Source: Actinomadura oligospora ATCC 43269
GTDB lineage: Bacteria; Actinomycetota; Actinomycetes; Streptosporangiales; Streptosporangiaceae
Direction of reading: 5' to 3'
DNA: 64,000 nucleotides
Assembly: GCF_000518265.1 (NCBI RefSeq)
Contig: NZ_JADG01000023.1
Coordinates: forward strand, 44,355-108,354
Of this stretch, positions 17,241 to 25,753 are shown piece by piece (position 1 is the stretch's first letter; each line of letters opens with the position of its first letter). The notes under the pieces were generated by a model, which worked only from the letters and a program-made list of their open reading frames with translations, did no database searches and was not told the DNA's origin. The position numbers were made by a program, and so were the translations under genes.

Positions 17241-18239
17241 GTGAGCGACAGGCGGAAGCGCGCGACCATCCGGGAAGTGGCGCAGGCGACCGGCCTGTCG
17301 CCCGCGGCCGTGTCCTACGCGCTGCGCGGCATCCAGACCTCCGAGGAGACCCAGGAACGGGTCCGCGCCGCCGCCGAGGAACTCGGCTACGAGGCGCATC
17401 CGATCGCGCGGGCCCTGGCCAGCGGGCGCACCGACATGGTCGGCCTGCTCTGCGGCTCCCTCGAGGACTACTGGCAGCAGTCCCTCGCCGTCGGCATCGG
17501 CCGGGCCCTGCTCGCCCGCGACCGCTACGCCCTGATCGTCGACGCGGGCGGCGACCCCGAGCGCGAGCTCGCCCTCGCCCGCCGCCTGCGTGACCAGCGC
17601 GTGGACGGCCTGATCGTCCAGCCCCTCGACCCCGCCGCCGCCCTCTGGGCCGACCTCGCCGAGACCCTCCCCGTCGTCTCCATCGGCGACGCCCTGCACG
17701 GCGGCAAGGCGCAGGGCGAGGTCGTCTTCGACAACCGGCGCGGCGTCACCCTGGCCCTGGAGCACCTCCGCGACCTCGGGCACCGCCGGGTCGCGGTGTT
17801 CACCCCGACCCGCGCCAGCACCCCCGACCGGCCCGCCGACGTGCACGTCAACGCCGAGGCCGACCGGCTCGGCCTCGCCGTCGAGGTGGTCGTCGCGCCG
17901 CCGTCCCCGGCCGAGACCACCGAGGTCGCGCTGCGCGTCCTCGCGGGCCCGGGCCGGCCCTCGGCGGTGTTCTGCTTCGCCGACTCGATCGCCTACGCCG
18001 TCTACGCCGCGACCCGCGAGCTCGGCCTGTCGGTGCCCGGCGACCTGGCCGTCTGCGGCTACGACAGCCACCCCATGTCCGCGCTGCTCACCCCGCCGCT
18101 GACCACCGTCGACTGGGACATCGACGGGATCGTCGACGCCGCCGTCCGGCTCGTCGTCGACGTGATCGACGGCAAGTCGCGCACGCGCCGCGTCGTCCGC
18201 GAACCGGAGCTGATCGTCCGGCCGTCCACCTCCCCCTGA
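17241..18239 (+). CDS. LacI family transcriptional regulator
   Basis: 332 residues from the GTG at 17241; a TTG three codons earlier is possible. The N-terminal helix-turn-helix (TIREVAQATGLSPAAVSYALRG) and hinge helix (HPIARALASGRTDMVGLL) are classic. A periplasmic-binding-like effector domain follows, ending in VCGYDSHPMSALLTPPLTTV. It is divergent from the amidohydrolase-cysteine dioxygenase pair, with a palindromic operator between, so it is their likely local repressor. The effector is unknown. Confidence 0.92.
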   Translation: MSDRRKRATIREVAQATGLSPAAVSYALRGIQTSEETQERVRAAAEELGYEAHPIARALASGRTDMVGLLCGSLEDYWQQSLAVGIGRALLARDRYALIVDAGGDPERELALARRLRDQRVDGLIVQPLDPAAALWADLAETLPVVSIGDALHGGKAQGEVVFDNRRGVTLALEHLRDLGHRRVAVFTPTRASTPDRPADVHVNAEADRLGLAVEVVVAPPSPAETTEVALRVLAGPGRPSAVFCFADSIAYAVYAATRELGLSVPGDLAVCGYDSHPMSALLTPPLTTVDWDIDGIVDAAVRLVVDVIDGKSRTRRVVREPELIVRPSTSP

Positions 18240-18243
18240 ACCG

Positions 18244-19737
18244 CTAGTGCTCGTTCGGCGGGAGGCGGGCCAGGTCGGGGACGAGATCGGCGGCGATCGC
18301 GATGTCGGCGTCCAGCGGACGGTCCGCCACGCTCTCCGGCAGGACGGCCGTGGCCTGGTCGAACGCCGCCCGCAGCGGCCCCCCGGACGGCGCGCGCCCC
18401 TGCATCCGCAGCGCCCGCACCGCCGCGACCAGCTCGCACGCCAGCGTGATCCGGTACGCCGCGACCGCCTCGCCCGTCGCCCGCGCCGACTGCGTCGCGA
18501 ACCCCGCGTGCTCCTCCAGCCCGCGCGACAGCACCGCGCTGCCCAGCGCCGCCGGGGCCGCCTGCCGCCGGACGTCCGCCAGCGCCGAATGCGCCACGTA
18601 CTCCAGGATCATGATCCCCGAGGCGGCCTCCACGTCCGCCTGGAACGGCCGCAGCCCCGTGAAGGACGGCTCGGCCAGCGTCCCCAGCCGCGCCGCCGAC
18701 AGCGCCCCCGCCTGGAACAGCGCGAGCCGCGCCGCGTCCAGCGCCAGGCCCGTCCCGGCCGTGTGGAAGTTGCCGTTGTGCCAGACCTCCACGTCCGCCA
18801 CGTCCACCAGCGGGTTCTCCGCCGCGCTGTTGATCACCCGGGTGACGGTCGACTCCGCGTGCCGCGCCGCCTCCACCGCAGGGGCATGGACCTGCGGAAA
18901 CGCCCGGTACCCGTACGGATCCTGGATGCGCGCCGGAGCGCCCGGCTCGTAGGCCAGCAGGCTCCGCATCACCGCCGCCACCTCCGCCTGGACGGGCTGC
19001 GCCGCGTGCACTGCGGGCGCGAACGGCTCCCGCGACCCGCGCACCGCCAGCAGCGACAGCGCCGCGATCACCACCGAAGCGGAAAGGGCCGTCCGCAGGT
19101 CCGCGACCGCGAGGGCCGCCTCGCCCAGCGTCGCCGCGTTCGAGCTCATGAACGCCAGCGCGTCCGCCGAGCTCAGCGGGAAGTGCGGGCCGCGCGCGAG
19201 CCCGGCGTCCGGGGACGCCCCGGCCCCGCCGTCCAGCCCGCCGTCCAGCCAGGCCCGCTCGCCGATCAGGCACAGCGCCGTCGACGCCAGCGCCGTCAGG
19301 TCCCCGGTGCCGATCGCGCCGTACACCGGGACGGGCGGCAGGACGCCCAGGTTCAGCGCGTCCGCGAGCGCCTCCAGCACCCCCGGATCGACGCCCGAGC
19401 CGCCCGCCGCGATCTGGTTCGCCCGGACGACCAGCATCGCCCGCACCACCTCGTCCCGCACCAGCGGCCCGGCCCCCGCCGCGTGGCTCCGCATCAGCCG
19501 CAGGCCGTGCGCGTCCGCGTCCTCCCACTCGACCTCGACCGCCCGGTTGGCCCCCACCCCGGTCGTCCGGCCGTACACCGGCCGCCGCTCGGCGACACGC
19601 CGGACGGTGTGCCACGCGTCGCGGGCCCGCGCAAGCCCCGCACCGGATATGGCGATCATCACGTCCGCGCGGGCCGCGCGGGTGACCAGATCGCAGGTGA
19701 GGGACGTCCCGTCGAGCTCGATCCGGCTGTGTACCAC
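18244..19737 (-). CDS. Histidine/aromatic amino acid lyase paralogue without the MIO-forming serine
   Basis: 497 residues, collinear with histidine ammonia-lyase over its whole length: YGRTTGVGANRAVEV, LMRSHAAGAGP, RIQDPYGYRAFPQ, ENPLVDV, NGNFHTAGTG, LEEHAGFAT. The prosthetic group of classical lyases forms from Ala-Ser-Gly (CSG in the hutH of this window). Here the corresponding triad, at residues 143-145, is Gly-Thr-Gly (GAIGTGDL), so normal MIO formation is not expected. Characterised ergothionase belongs to this superfamily, works without MIO and expels trimethylamine from ergothioneine; this gene may be of that kind. It starts with GTG at 19737, faces a betaine-type importer operon and converges on the LacI gene with only four bases between stops. 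Substrate unproven. Confidence 0.8.
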   Translation of the reverse strand: MVHSRIELDGTSLTCDLVTRAARADVMIAISGAGLARARDAWHTVRRVAERRPVYGRTTGVGANRAVEVEWEDADAHGLRLMRSHAAGAGPLVRDEVVRAMLVVRANQIAAGGSGVDPGVLEALADALNLGVLPPVPVYGAIGTGDLTALASTALCLIGERAWLDGGLDGGAGASPDAGLARGPHFPLSSADALAFMSSNAATLGEAALAVADLRTALSASVVIAALSLLAVRGSREPFAPAVHAAQPVQAEVAAVMRSLLAYEPGAPARIQDPYGYRAFPQVHAPAVEAARHAESTVTRVINSAAENPLVDVADVEVWHNGNFHTAGTGLALDAARLALFQAGALSAARLGTLAEPSFTGLRPFQADVEAASGIMILEYVAHSALADVRRQAAPAALGSAVLSRGLEEHAGFATQSARATGEAVAAYRITLACELVAAVRALRMQGRAPSGGPLRAAFDQATAVLPESVADRPLDADIAIAADLVPDLARLPPNEH

Positions 19738-19790
19738 GGCGCTGCGCCCTTTCTCGTGTTTTCAGGTCGATAACATCGCCTGATCTCGGG

Positions 19791-19819
19791 TTGACCCGGC
19801 CGGGCAGGTGCCGGAGATT
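19791..19819 (+). promoter_or_regulatory. Possible promoter of the ABC importer operon
   Basis: TTGACC at 19791-19796 is followed, after a 17-base spacer, by GAGATT at 19814-19819, a plausible sigma-70-like pair in the 179-base region between the divergent lyase and importer genes. The -10 element is weak, so this is tentative. Confidence 0.3.
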
Positions 19820-19916
19820 GTCGGTTGTCTAAGGTTGGGTGGATGCCGGTACCCATAACCCCTTTGTCAGCGAGTGGAACGGCGTCACGGCGGCGCCCGA
19901 AGAGGACGTGAATCGT

Positions 19917-20768
19917 TTGATCACCTTCACGGGCGTCACGAAGCGGTACCCCGACGGGACCGTCGCCGTCCACGACCTGGACCTGGAGATCCCGGCCGGG
20001 CGCATCACCGTGCTCGTCGGGCCGTCCGGCTGCGGCAAGACCACCACCCTCCGCATGGTCAACCGGATGATCGACCCGACCACCGGGACGATCACCGTCG
20101 ACGGCCGCGACATCCGCGAGGTCGACCCCCCGAAGCTGCGCCGGGGGATCGGCTACGTCATCCAGCAGGCCGGGCTGTTCCCGCACCGCACGATCATCGA
20201 CAACATCGCCACCGTGCCCTACCTGCTCCACCAGGACAAGAAGCAGGCCCGCGCGCGTGCCCTCGAACTGATGGAACGGGTCGGCCTGGACACCGCGCTC
20301 GCCAAGCGCTACCCGTCCCAGCTGTCCGGCGGCCAGCAGCAGCGCGTCGGCGTCGCCCGCGCCCTGGCCGCCGACCCGCCGATCATGCTGATGGACGAGC
20401 CGTTCAGCGCCGTCGACCCGATCGTCCGGCACCAGCTCCAGGACGAGTTCCTCCGCCTCCAGAGCGAGGTGGAGAAGACGATCGTCTTCGTCACCCACGA
20501 CATCGACGAGGCCGTCAAGCTCGGCCACCGCATCGCGGTGTTCCAGGTCGGCGGCGTCCTCGCCCAGTACGCCACCCCGGACGAGCTGCTCGCCAATCCC
20601 GCGAACGACTTCGTCCGCGACTTCCTCGGCGGCGACCGCGGCATCCGGCGGCTCCGCTTCGTCCAGGAGCTCGACGCCGAGGCCGCGGCCGAAGCCGCCG
20701 TCCAGGCCGCGGACGGCGGGCCACCGCCGCCGACGGACGACGAGGCCGCGACGGCGGGCGAGCGGTGA
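19917..20768 (+). CDS. Quaternary-amine (OpuCA/ProV-type) ABC transporter ATP-binding protein
   Basis: 283 residues from the TTG at 19917, chosen because GAGGA lies ten bases upstream and the protein then begins like its family (ITFTGVTKRYPDGT). GTG at 19908 or ATG at 19839 would lengthen it. Walker A GPSGCGKT, Q-loop QQAGLFPH, signature LSGGQQQR, Walker B IMLMDEPF and the switch His in VTHDIDEA are all present. No C-terminal CBS pair is seen; instead the tail is Ala/Pro-rich. It would power import of a glycine-betaine-like compound. The stop overlaps the first permease start (GTGA). Confidence 0.9.
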   Translation: MITFTGVTKRYPDGTVAVHDLDLEIPAGRITVLVGPSGCGKTTTLRMVNRMIDPTTGTITVDGRDIREVDPPKLRRGIGYVIQQAGLFPHRTIIDNIATVPYLLHQDKKQARARALELMERVGLDTALAKRYPSQLSGGQQQRVGVARALAADPPIMLMDEPFSAVDPIVRHQLQDEFLRLQSEVEKTIVFVTHDIDEAVKLGHRIAVFQVGGVLAQYATPDELLANPANDFVRDFLGGDRGIRRLRFVQELDAEAAAEAAVQAADGGPPPPTDDEAATAGER

Positions 20769-21514
20769 GCGCCGTCCTCTCCCCGGTCGCCGTCGGCGAC
20801 AGCGGGGAGCCCCTGATCCGCTGGGACTGGATCGGCCGCAACTCCGACATCATCACCCACGCCCTCAACGACCACCTCGTCCTGGCGATCGTCCCGGTGC
20901 TGGTCGGCCTGGCGGTCTCGCTGCCGATCGGCCTGCTGTGCGCCCGCTACCGCTGGCTGTACGCGCCGGTCGTCGGGATCACCAGCGTGCTCTACGCCAT
21001 CCCGGCGATCGCGCTGTTCGTCGTGCTGGTCGCCTTCACCGGCCTGACCCGCACCACGGTGATCATCCCGCTCACCCTCTACACCCTGTCGGTGCTGGTC
21101 CCCGCCGTCGTGGACGGCATGGACTCGGTGCCCGAGCACGTCCGGCAGGCGGCCACCGCCATGGGCTTCGGCACGCTCCGGCGGCTCGTCCAGGTCGAGC
21201 TGCCGATCGCCGTCCCGGTCGTGATGGCGGGCCTGCGGGTCGCGACCGTCTCCAACATCAGCCTGGTCTCGGTCGGCGCGCTGATCGGCGTCGGCGGCCT
21301 CGGCCAGCTGTTCACCGACGGCTTCAACCGCGACTTCACCACCCCGATCGTGGTCGGCATCGCGCTGATCATCGCGCTGGCGATCGTCGCGGACGTGCTG
21401 CTCCTGATCGTCCAGAGGGTGCTCACGCCCTGGGCGCGCGCGGGCGGTAGCAGGCGGACGGAGCGCCGTGCCGTCCGCGCCGAGCTGGCCACGCCCGAGG
21501 AGGCGGCCCTGTGA
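20765..21514 (+). CDS. Quaternary-amine-type ABC transporter permease 1
   Basis: 249 residues with about six membrane helices. The EAA-like cytoplasmic loop (RQAATAMGFGTLRRLVQVELPIA) and the GALIGVGGLGQLFTDGFN segment are characteristic of OpuBB/OpuCB/ProW permeases. It starts at a GTG overlapping the ATPase stop and ends with a four-base overlap with the second permease, so the operon is translationally coupled. The basic, Ala-rich tail follows the last helix. Confidence 0.9.
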   Translation: MSAVLSPVAVGDSGEPLIRWDWIGRNSDIITHALNDHLVLAIVPVLVGLAVSLPIGLLCARYRWLYAPVVGITSVLYAIPAIALFVVLVAFTGLTRTTVIIPLTLYTLSVLVPAVVDGMDSVPEHVRQAATAMGFGTLRRLVQVELPIAVPVVMAGLRVATVSNISLVSVGALIGVGGLGQLFTDGFNRDFTTPIVVGIALIIALAIVADVLLLIVQRVLTPWARAGGSRRTERRAVRAELATPEEAAL

Positions 21515-22197
21515 ACGCGATCCTCGAGGCGATCCGCTGGTTCTTCCACGGCGAGCAGTGGCACGGAGCCGACGGCATCCCGCACCGGCTGACCGAGCAC
21601 CTCTGGTACTCCGGCCTCGCCTTCCTGATCACCGTGGTGATCGCGTTGCCCCTCGGGCTGCTGCTCGGGCACGTCCGGCGCGGCAGGGCCGCCTCGTTCT
21701 TCGGCTTCTCGGTCATCGCGTCCGCCAACGGCGCGCGCGCCCTGCCCACGCTCGGCCTGCTCATCCTGGCCGTGCTGGTCACCTCGTCCAGCCTGGTGCC
21801 GACGCTGATCCCGCTGATCGTCCTCGCCATCCCGCCGATCCTGGTGAACGCCTACACCGGCGTCCAGCAGGTCGAGCCCGGCCTGCGGGACGCGGCGGAG
21901 GGCATGGGCATGACCGGCACGCAGGTGCTGTGGCGCGTGGAGGCCCCGGTGGCGCTGCCGCTGGTGCTGCTCGGCCTGCGCACCGCCGCCATCCAGATCG
22001 TCTCCACCGCGACCATCGCCGCCTACGTCGGTCTCGGCGGCCTCGGCCGGTTCATCGTGGACGGCCTGAAGCGGCAGGAGTACTCCAGCACCGCGGGCGG
22101 CGCGATCCTCGTCATCCTGCTCGCCTTCCTCATCCAGTTCGTCTTCTCCCTGCTGCGCCGCCTCGCGGTCTCCCCGGGCCTGCGGCGCACCTCCTGA
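21511..22197 (+). CDS. Quaternary-amine-type ABC transporter permease 2
   Basis: 228 residues with about five or six helices. RDAAEGMGMTGTQVLWRVEAPVALP is the EAA loop that contacts the ATPase, and YVGLGGLGRFIVDGLKRQEY matches the family's periplasmic re-entrant region. The GTG start at 21511 overlaps the preceding stop. Two dissimilar permeases plus a separate binding protein is the OpuC/OpuB layout, unlike the fused EgtU type of Firmicutes. Confidence 0.9.
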   Translation: MNAILEAIRWFFHGEQWHGADGIPHRLTEHLWYSGLAFLITVVIALPLGLLLGHVRRGRAASFFGFSVIASANGARALPTLGLLILAVLVTSSSLVPTLIPLIVLAIPPILVNAYTGVQQVEPGLRDAAEGMGMTGTQVLWRVEAPVALPLVLLGLRTAAIQIVSTATIAAYVGLGGLGRFIVDGLKRQEYSSTAGGAILVILLAFLIQFVFSLLRRLAVSPGLRRTS

Positions 22198-22231
22198 CAC
22201 TGACTGAAATTTCCGGCCGAAAGGACTGTTC

Positions 22232-23155
22232 ATGTTCTCCAAGATGCGCGGTGCGACCGTGCTGCTCGTGGGCGCGCTGGCGCTGTCGGCCTGCGGTGGC
22301 GGCGGTGACGACGACAAGAACCCGCTCGGCGGCTCGTCCGGCGGCGGCAAGGGCGGAACCCTGGTCATCGGCACCGCCGACTTCCCCGAGAGCCAGGCCC
22401 TCGGCGAGGTCTACGCCCAGGCGCTGAGCGCCAAGGGCATCAAGGCCGAGACCAAGGTCGCCGGGACGCGCGAGGCGTACTACAAGGCCATCCAGAGCGG
22501 CCAGCTGGCGATCGTCCCCGAGTACAACGGCAACCTGCTGCTGCACGTCGACCCGAAGGCGACCGCCGCCACGACCGAGGAGGTCAACTCGGCCCTCGGC
22601 CAGAAGCTCCCGTCCTCGCTCGGCGTCCTCGACTCGGCCAAGGCCGAGGACAAGGACTCGGTCGTCGTCACCAAGGAGACGGCCGACAAGAACCACCTCA
22701 AGACGATCGCCGACCTCAAGCCGATCGCCGGGAACACCGTCTTCGGCGGCCCGTCCGAGTTCAAGACCCGCGTCTCCGGCCTGGTCGGCATCAAGGACAA
22801 GTACGGCATCGACTTCAAGGAGTTCAAGGCCCTCGACACCGCCGGCCCGATCACCGTGGCGCGCCTGAAGCAGGGCGCCATCCAGGCGGCGAACCTTTTC
22901 TCCACCGACGCCGCCATCACCAAGAACAGCTTTGTGGCGCTCGAGGACCCGAAGAACGTCTTCCCCGCTCAGAACGTCACCCCGCTGATCTACCGCAGCA
23001 AGGTCACTGCCGACGCCCAGGGTGTTCTCAACGCCATCGCGGCCAAGCTCACCACCCAGGACCTCCTCGAGATGAACTCGAAGATGTCCGTCGACAAGGC
23101 CGAGCCGCGCGACGTCGCCAAGGACTGGCTGAAGAAGGCCGGAATCACCTCCTGA
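22232..23155 (+). CDS. Quaternary-amine-type substrate-binding lipoprotein
   Basis: 307 residues. A short basic leader, hydrophobic core and ALSAC lipobox show a lipid-anchored binding protein, followed by a Gly/Asp-rich linker. The mature part (VIGTADFPESQALGEVYAQAL, AIVPEYNGNLL, IADLKPIAG, VFGGPSEFKTR) fits the OpuAC/OsmF/ProX fold, whose pockets bind trimethylammonium groups with aromatic residues. Betaine, choline, carnitine, histidine betaine or ergothioneine are all candidates. It ends the operon before a strong terminator. Start ATG at 22232 follows an AAAGGA site. Confidence 0.9.
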   Translation: MFSKMRGATVLLVGALALSACGGGGDDDKNPLGGSSGGGKGGTLVIGTADFPESQALGEVYAQALSAKGIKAETKVAGTREAYYKAIQSGQLAIVPEYNGNLLLHVDPKATAATTEEVNSALGQKLPSSLGVLDSAKAEDKDSVVVTKETADKNHLKTIADLKPIAGNTVFGGPSEFKTRVSGLVGIKDKYGIDFKEFKALDTAGPITVARLKQGAIQAANLFSTDAAITKNSFVALEDPKNVFPAQNVTPLIYRSKVTADAQGVLNAIAAKLTTQDLLEMNSKMSVDKAEPRDVAKDWLKKAGITS

Positions 23156-23163
23156 AACACCTG

Positions 23164-23200
23164 AGAAAAGGGCCCGCGCGCATCGTGCGGGCCCTTTCTC
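23164..23200. terminator. Terminator between importer operon and IclR gene
   Basis: GAAAAGGGCCCGC near 23164 pairs with GCGGGCCCTTTCTC ending near 23200; A-rich on one side and T-rich on the other, so it can stop transcription in both directions between the convergent genes. Confidence 0.85.
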
Positions 23201-24023
23201 ATTGCTGGCGGCCGCCGAGGCGGGTGGTGAGGTCGGCGGCGGTGCGGCGGACCTCGGCGGCGAGGTCCGGCCAGGTGTCGTCGGGACGGGTCTCGCGGCG
23301 GAAGGTGACGGTGATCGCGGCGGTGGGGTGGCCGGTGTGGTCGAACGAGCAGGCCGCGATGGACGCGAAACCCTCGGTGACCTGGCCGTCCTCGGCGGAC
23401 CAGCCGCGCCGGGCGTCCGCGGACAGGACGCGGCGCAGCTCGCGCAGGGACGTCGGGCCACGGCCGGTGCGGTCCACGAGCGGCCCGGGGAACAGGGCGC
23501 GGACCTGGGCGGCGGGCAGGTGGGCGAGCATCGACAGGCCGCTCGCGGTGAGCTGGGCGGGCAGCCGGACGCCGACGTCGGTGACCAGCGGGGCCTGCCG
23601 CCGCGCGGGCTGCTCCTTCAGCAGGTAGAGGACCTCCGCGCCGTGCAGGACGCCGAGCTGGGCGATGTCGCCGGTGCGGTCGACCAGGCGGCGCAGCAGG
23701 GGGCGGGCGAGGCGTTCGAGGGGGCCGTGCCGCAGGTACGCGGAGCCGATCTCGAAGGCGGCGACGCCGAGGCCCCACCGCCGGTCCTCGGGGACGTAGG
23801 AGACGAAGCCGTCCTCGGCCATGGCCGTGAGCAGGTGGTAGGTGGACGACCTGGGCAGGCCGAGCCGTCCGGCGATGGCGGACGCGGGCAGCGGGCCCGC
23901 GGACTCGGCGAGCAGCCGCAGCACGGCGAGCGCCCGCCGCGCCGCCGGAACCTGCCCGCCGCCCACTGCAGAGCCCTTTTCTCTGCCGGGCGCGGGGTCG
24001 TCTGGGGCGGGGTTCACGGTCAT
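23199..24023 (-). CDS. IclR family transcriptional regulator, probable hut regulator
   Basis: 274 residues from the ATG at 24023; the longer upstream frame crosses the operator and hutH start and is discarded. The N-terminal winged helix (AARRALAVLRLLAESAG, IAGRLGLPRSSTYHLL) and the C-terminal effector domain (GFASIAACSFDHTGHPTAAI) are typical IclR. It is divergent from hutH across 79 bases holding a palindrome that recurs upstream of hutI. This strongly suggests that it controls histidine use, with urocanate or histidine as a guess for the effector. Confidence 0.9.
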   Translation of the reverse strand: MTVNPAPDDPAPGREKGSAVGGGQVPAARRALAVLRLLAESAGPLPASAIAGRLGLPRSSTYHLLTAMAEDGFVSYVPEDRRWGLGVAAFEIGSAYLRHGPLERLARPLLRRLVDRTGDIAQLGVLHGAEVLYLLKEQPARRQAPLVTDVGVRLPAQLTASGLSMLAHLPAAQVRALFPGPLVDRTGRGPTSLRELRRVLSADARRGWSAEDGQVTEGFASIAACSFDHTGHPTAAITVTFRRETRPDDTWPDLAAEVRRTAADLTTRLGGRQQ

Positions 24024-24030
24024 TCGCCCA

Positions 24031-24050
24031 TTGTCTCGTATCTGAGACAG
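24031..24050. promoter_or_regulatory. Hut operator in the IclR-hutH region
   Basis: TGTCTC-N6-GAGACA spans 24032-24049; the core GTCTCGTATCTGAGAC lies at 24033-24048. The same 16-mer with one change occurs on the minus strand upstream of hutI. The centre is 62.5 bases before the hutH start and 17 bases from the IclR start codon, placing it to repress both directions. Confidence 0.8.
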
Positions 24051-24102
24051 TAGGGGCCGCGCGCGGGTCGCCGGGGAGCGGTCCGCGCGCTGCAATGGGG
24101 GT

Positions 24103-25659
24103 ATGAGTTTCGGCATGGGGGACACAGGCATCCAGGTCGGACCGGAACCGCTGACCTTCGCGGAGGTCGTGGCGGTGGCCCGGGACGGCGCGCGGGTCAC
24201 GCTGACCGACGAGGCGCTGAAGGCGATCACCGAGGCGCGGGCCGCGATCGAGGAGCTGGCCTCCCGTCCGACGCCCGTCTACGGGGTCTCCACCGGCTTC
24301 GGGGCGCTCGCGACCCGGCACATCGCGCCGGAGCTGCGCGCGCAGCTCCAGCTGAACATCGTGCGGTCGCACGCCGCCGGGTCGGGCCCGGAGGTCGAGC
24401 GGGAGGTCGTCCGGGCGCTGATGCTGCTGCGCCTGCACACCCTGGCGACCGGCCGGACGGGCGTCCAGCCCGCGACGGCGCGGGCGTTCGCGGCGCTGCT
24501 GAACGCGGGGATCACCCCGATCGTCCACGAGCACGGCAGCCTCGGCTGTTCCGGCGACCTCGCGCCGCTGGCGCACTGCGCGCTGGCGCTGATCGGCGAG
24601 GGCCAGGTCCGGGACGCCAAGGGTGACCTGCGGGACGCGGCGGACGCGCTCGCCGAGGCCGGGATCGAGCCGGTCACGCTCGGCGCGAAGGAGGGCCTGG
24701 CCCTCCTGAACGGCACGGACGGCATGCTCGGCATGCTGGTCATGGCGATCATGGACCTGCGGAGGCTGCTCACCGCCGCCGACCTCGCCGCCGCGATGAC
24801 CGTGGAGGCGCTGCTCGGCACCGACCGGGTGTTCGCCGCCGACCTCCAGGCGCTGCGCCCGCACCCGGGCCAGGGCGTCTCGGCCGCGAACCTGCGGGCG
24901 CTGCTCGCCGACTCGCCGATCATGGCGTCGCACCGCGGCCCGGACTGCACCCGCGTCCAGGACGCCTACTCGCTGCGCTGCGCCCCGCAGGTGAACGGCG
25001 CGGCCCGCGACACCCTCACCCACGCCGAGCTGGTCGCGTCCCGCGAGCTGGCCTCGGCCGTCGACAACCCGGTCGTCCTGCCGGACGGGCGCGTCGAGTC
25101 GAACGGCAACTTCCACGGCGCGCCGATCGCGTACGTGCTGGACTTCCTGGCCGTCCCTGCCGCGGACGTCGCGTCGATGTCGGAGCGCCGCACCGACCGG
25201 CTGCTCGACAAGGCGCGCTCGTTCGGGCTGCCGCCGTTCCTCGCCGACGACCCGGGCGTGGACTCCGGCCTCATGATCGCGCAGTACACGCAGGCCGCGA
25301 TCGTCAGCGACCTGAAGCGCCACGCGGTGCCGTCCTCGGCCGACTCGATCCCGAGCTCGGCGATGCAGGAGGACCACGTGTCGATGGGCTGGAACGCCGC
25401 GCGCAAGCTGCGCAGGTCCGTGGACGGCCTGACCCAGGTCATCGCCATCGAGATCATGGCCGCGGCCCGCGCGCTGGAGCTGCGTCCGCCGCTGCGTCCG
25501 GGCCCGGCGACGGGCGCGGTCGTCGAGAGGCTGCGCGAGCGCGTCCCGGGCCCCGGCCCGGACCGGCACCTCGCTCCGGAGATCGCCGCCGCCACCGAGC
25601 TGGTGCGGGACGGTTCGCTCGTCGCCGCCGCCGAGTCCGTCACCGGCCCGCTCTCCTGA
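24103..25659 (+). CDS. hutH: Histidine ammonia-lyase HutH
   Basis: 518 residues. It eliminates ammonia from histidine to give urocanate. YGVSTGFGALATRHI holds the catalytic Tyr, GSLGCSGDLAPLAH the MIO triad (Cys-Ser-Gly at 149-151 rather than the textbook Ala-Ser-Gly, with the key Ser150 kept), RVQDAYSLRC the substrate-contact region, and QEDHVSMG the active-site Glu. The ATG at 24103 is followed by an in-frame ATG four codons on. It is first of four collinear genes and carries the palindromic operator upstream. Confidence 0.96.
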   Translation: MSFGMGDTGIQVGPEPLTFAEVVAVARDGARVTLTDEALKAITEARAAIEELASRPTPVYGVSTGFGALATRHIAPELRAQLQLNIVRSHAAGSGPEVEREVVRALMLLRLHTLATGRTGVQPATARAFAALLNAGITPIVHEHGSLGCSGDLAPLAHCALALIGEGQVRDAKGDLRDAADALAEAGIEPVTLGAKEGLALLNGTDGMLGMLVMAIMDLRRLLTAADLAAAMTVEALLGTDRVFAADLQALRPHPGQGVSAANLRALLADSPIMASHRGPDCTRVQDAYSLRCAPQVNGAARDTLTHAELVASRELASAVDNPVVLPDGRVESNGNFHGAPIAYVLDFLAVPAADVASMSERRTDRLLDKARSFGLPPFLADDPGVDSGLMIAQYTQAAIVSDLKRHAVPSSADSIPSSAMQEDHVSMGWNAARKLRRSVDGLTQVIAIEIMAAARALELRPPLRPGPATGAVVERLRERVPGPGPDRHLAPEIAAATELVRDGSLVAAAESVTGPLS

Positions 25660-25753
25660 CAGACCACAGGCCACAGGCCAACTGCCCGACCGTACGACCT
25701 GACCGTCCGCGCGCGGTGACCGCGCGCGACCCGTCTTCCGGAGGAGATCCCTC

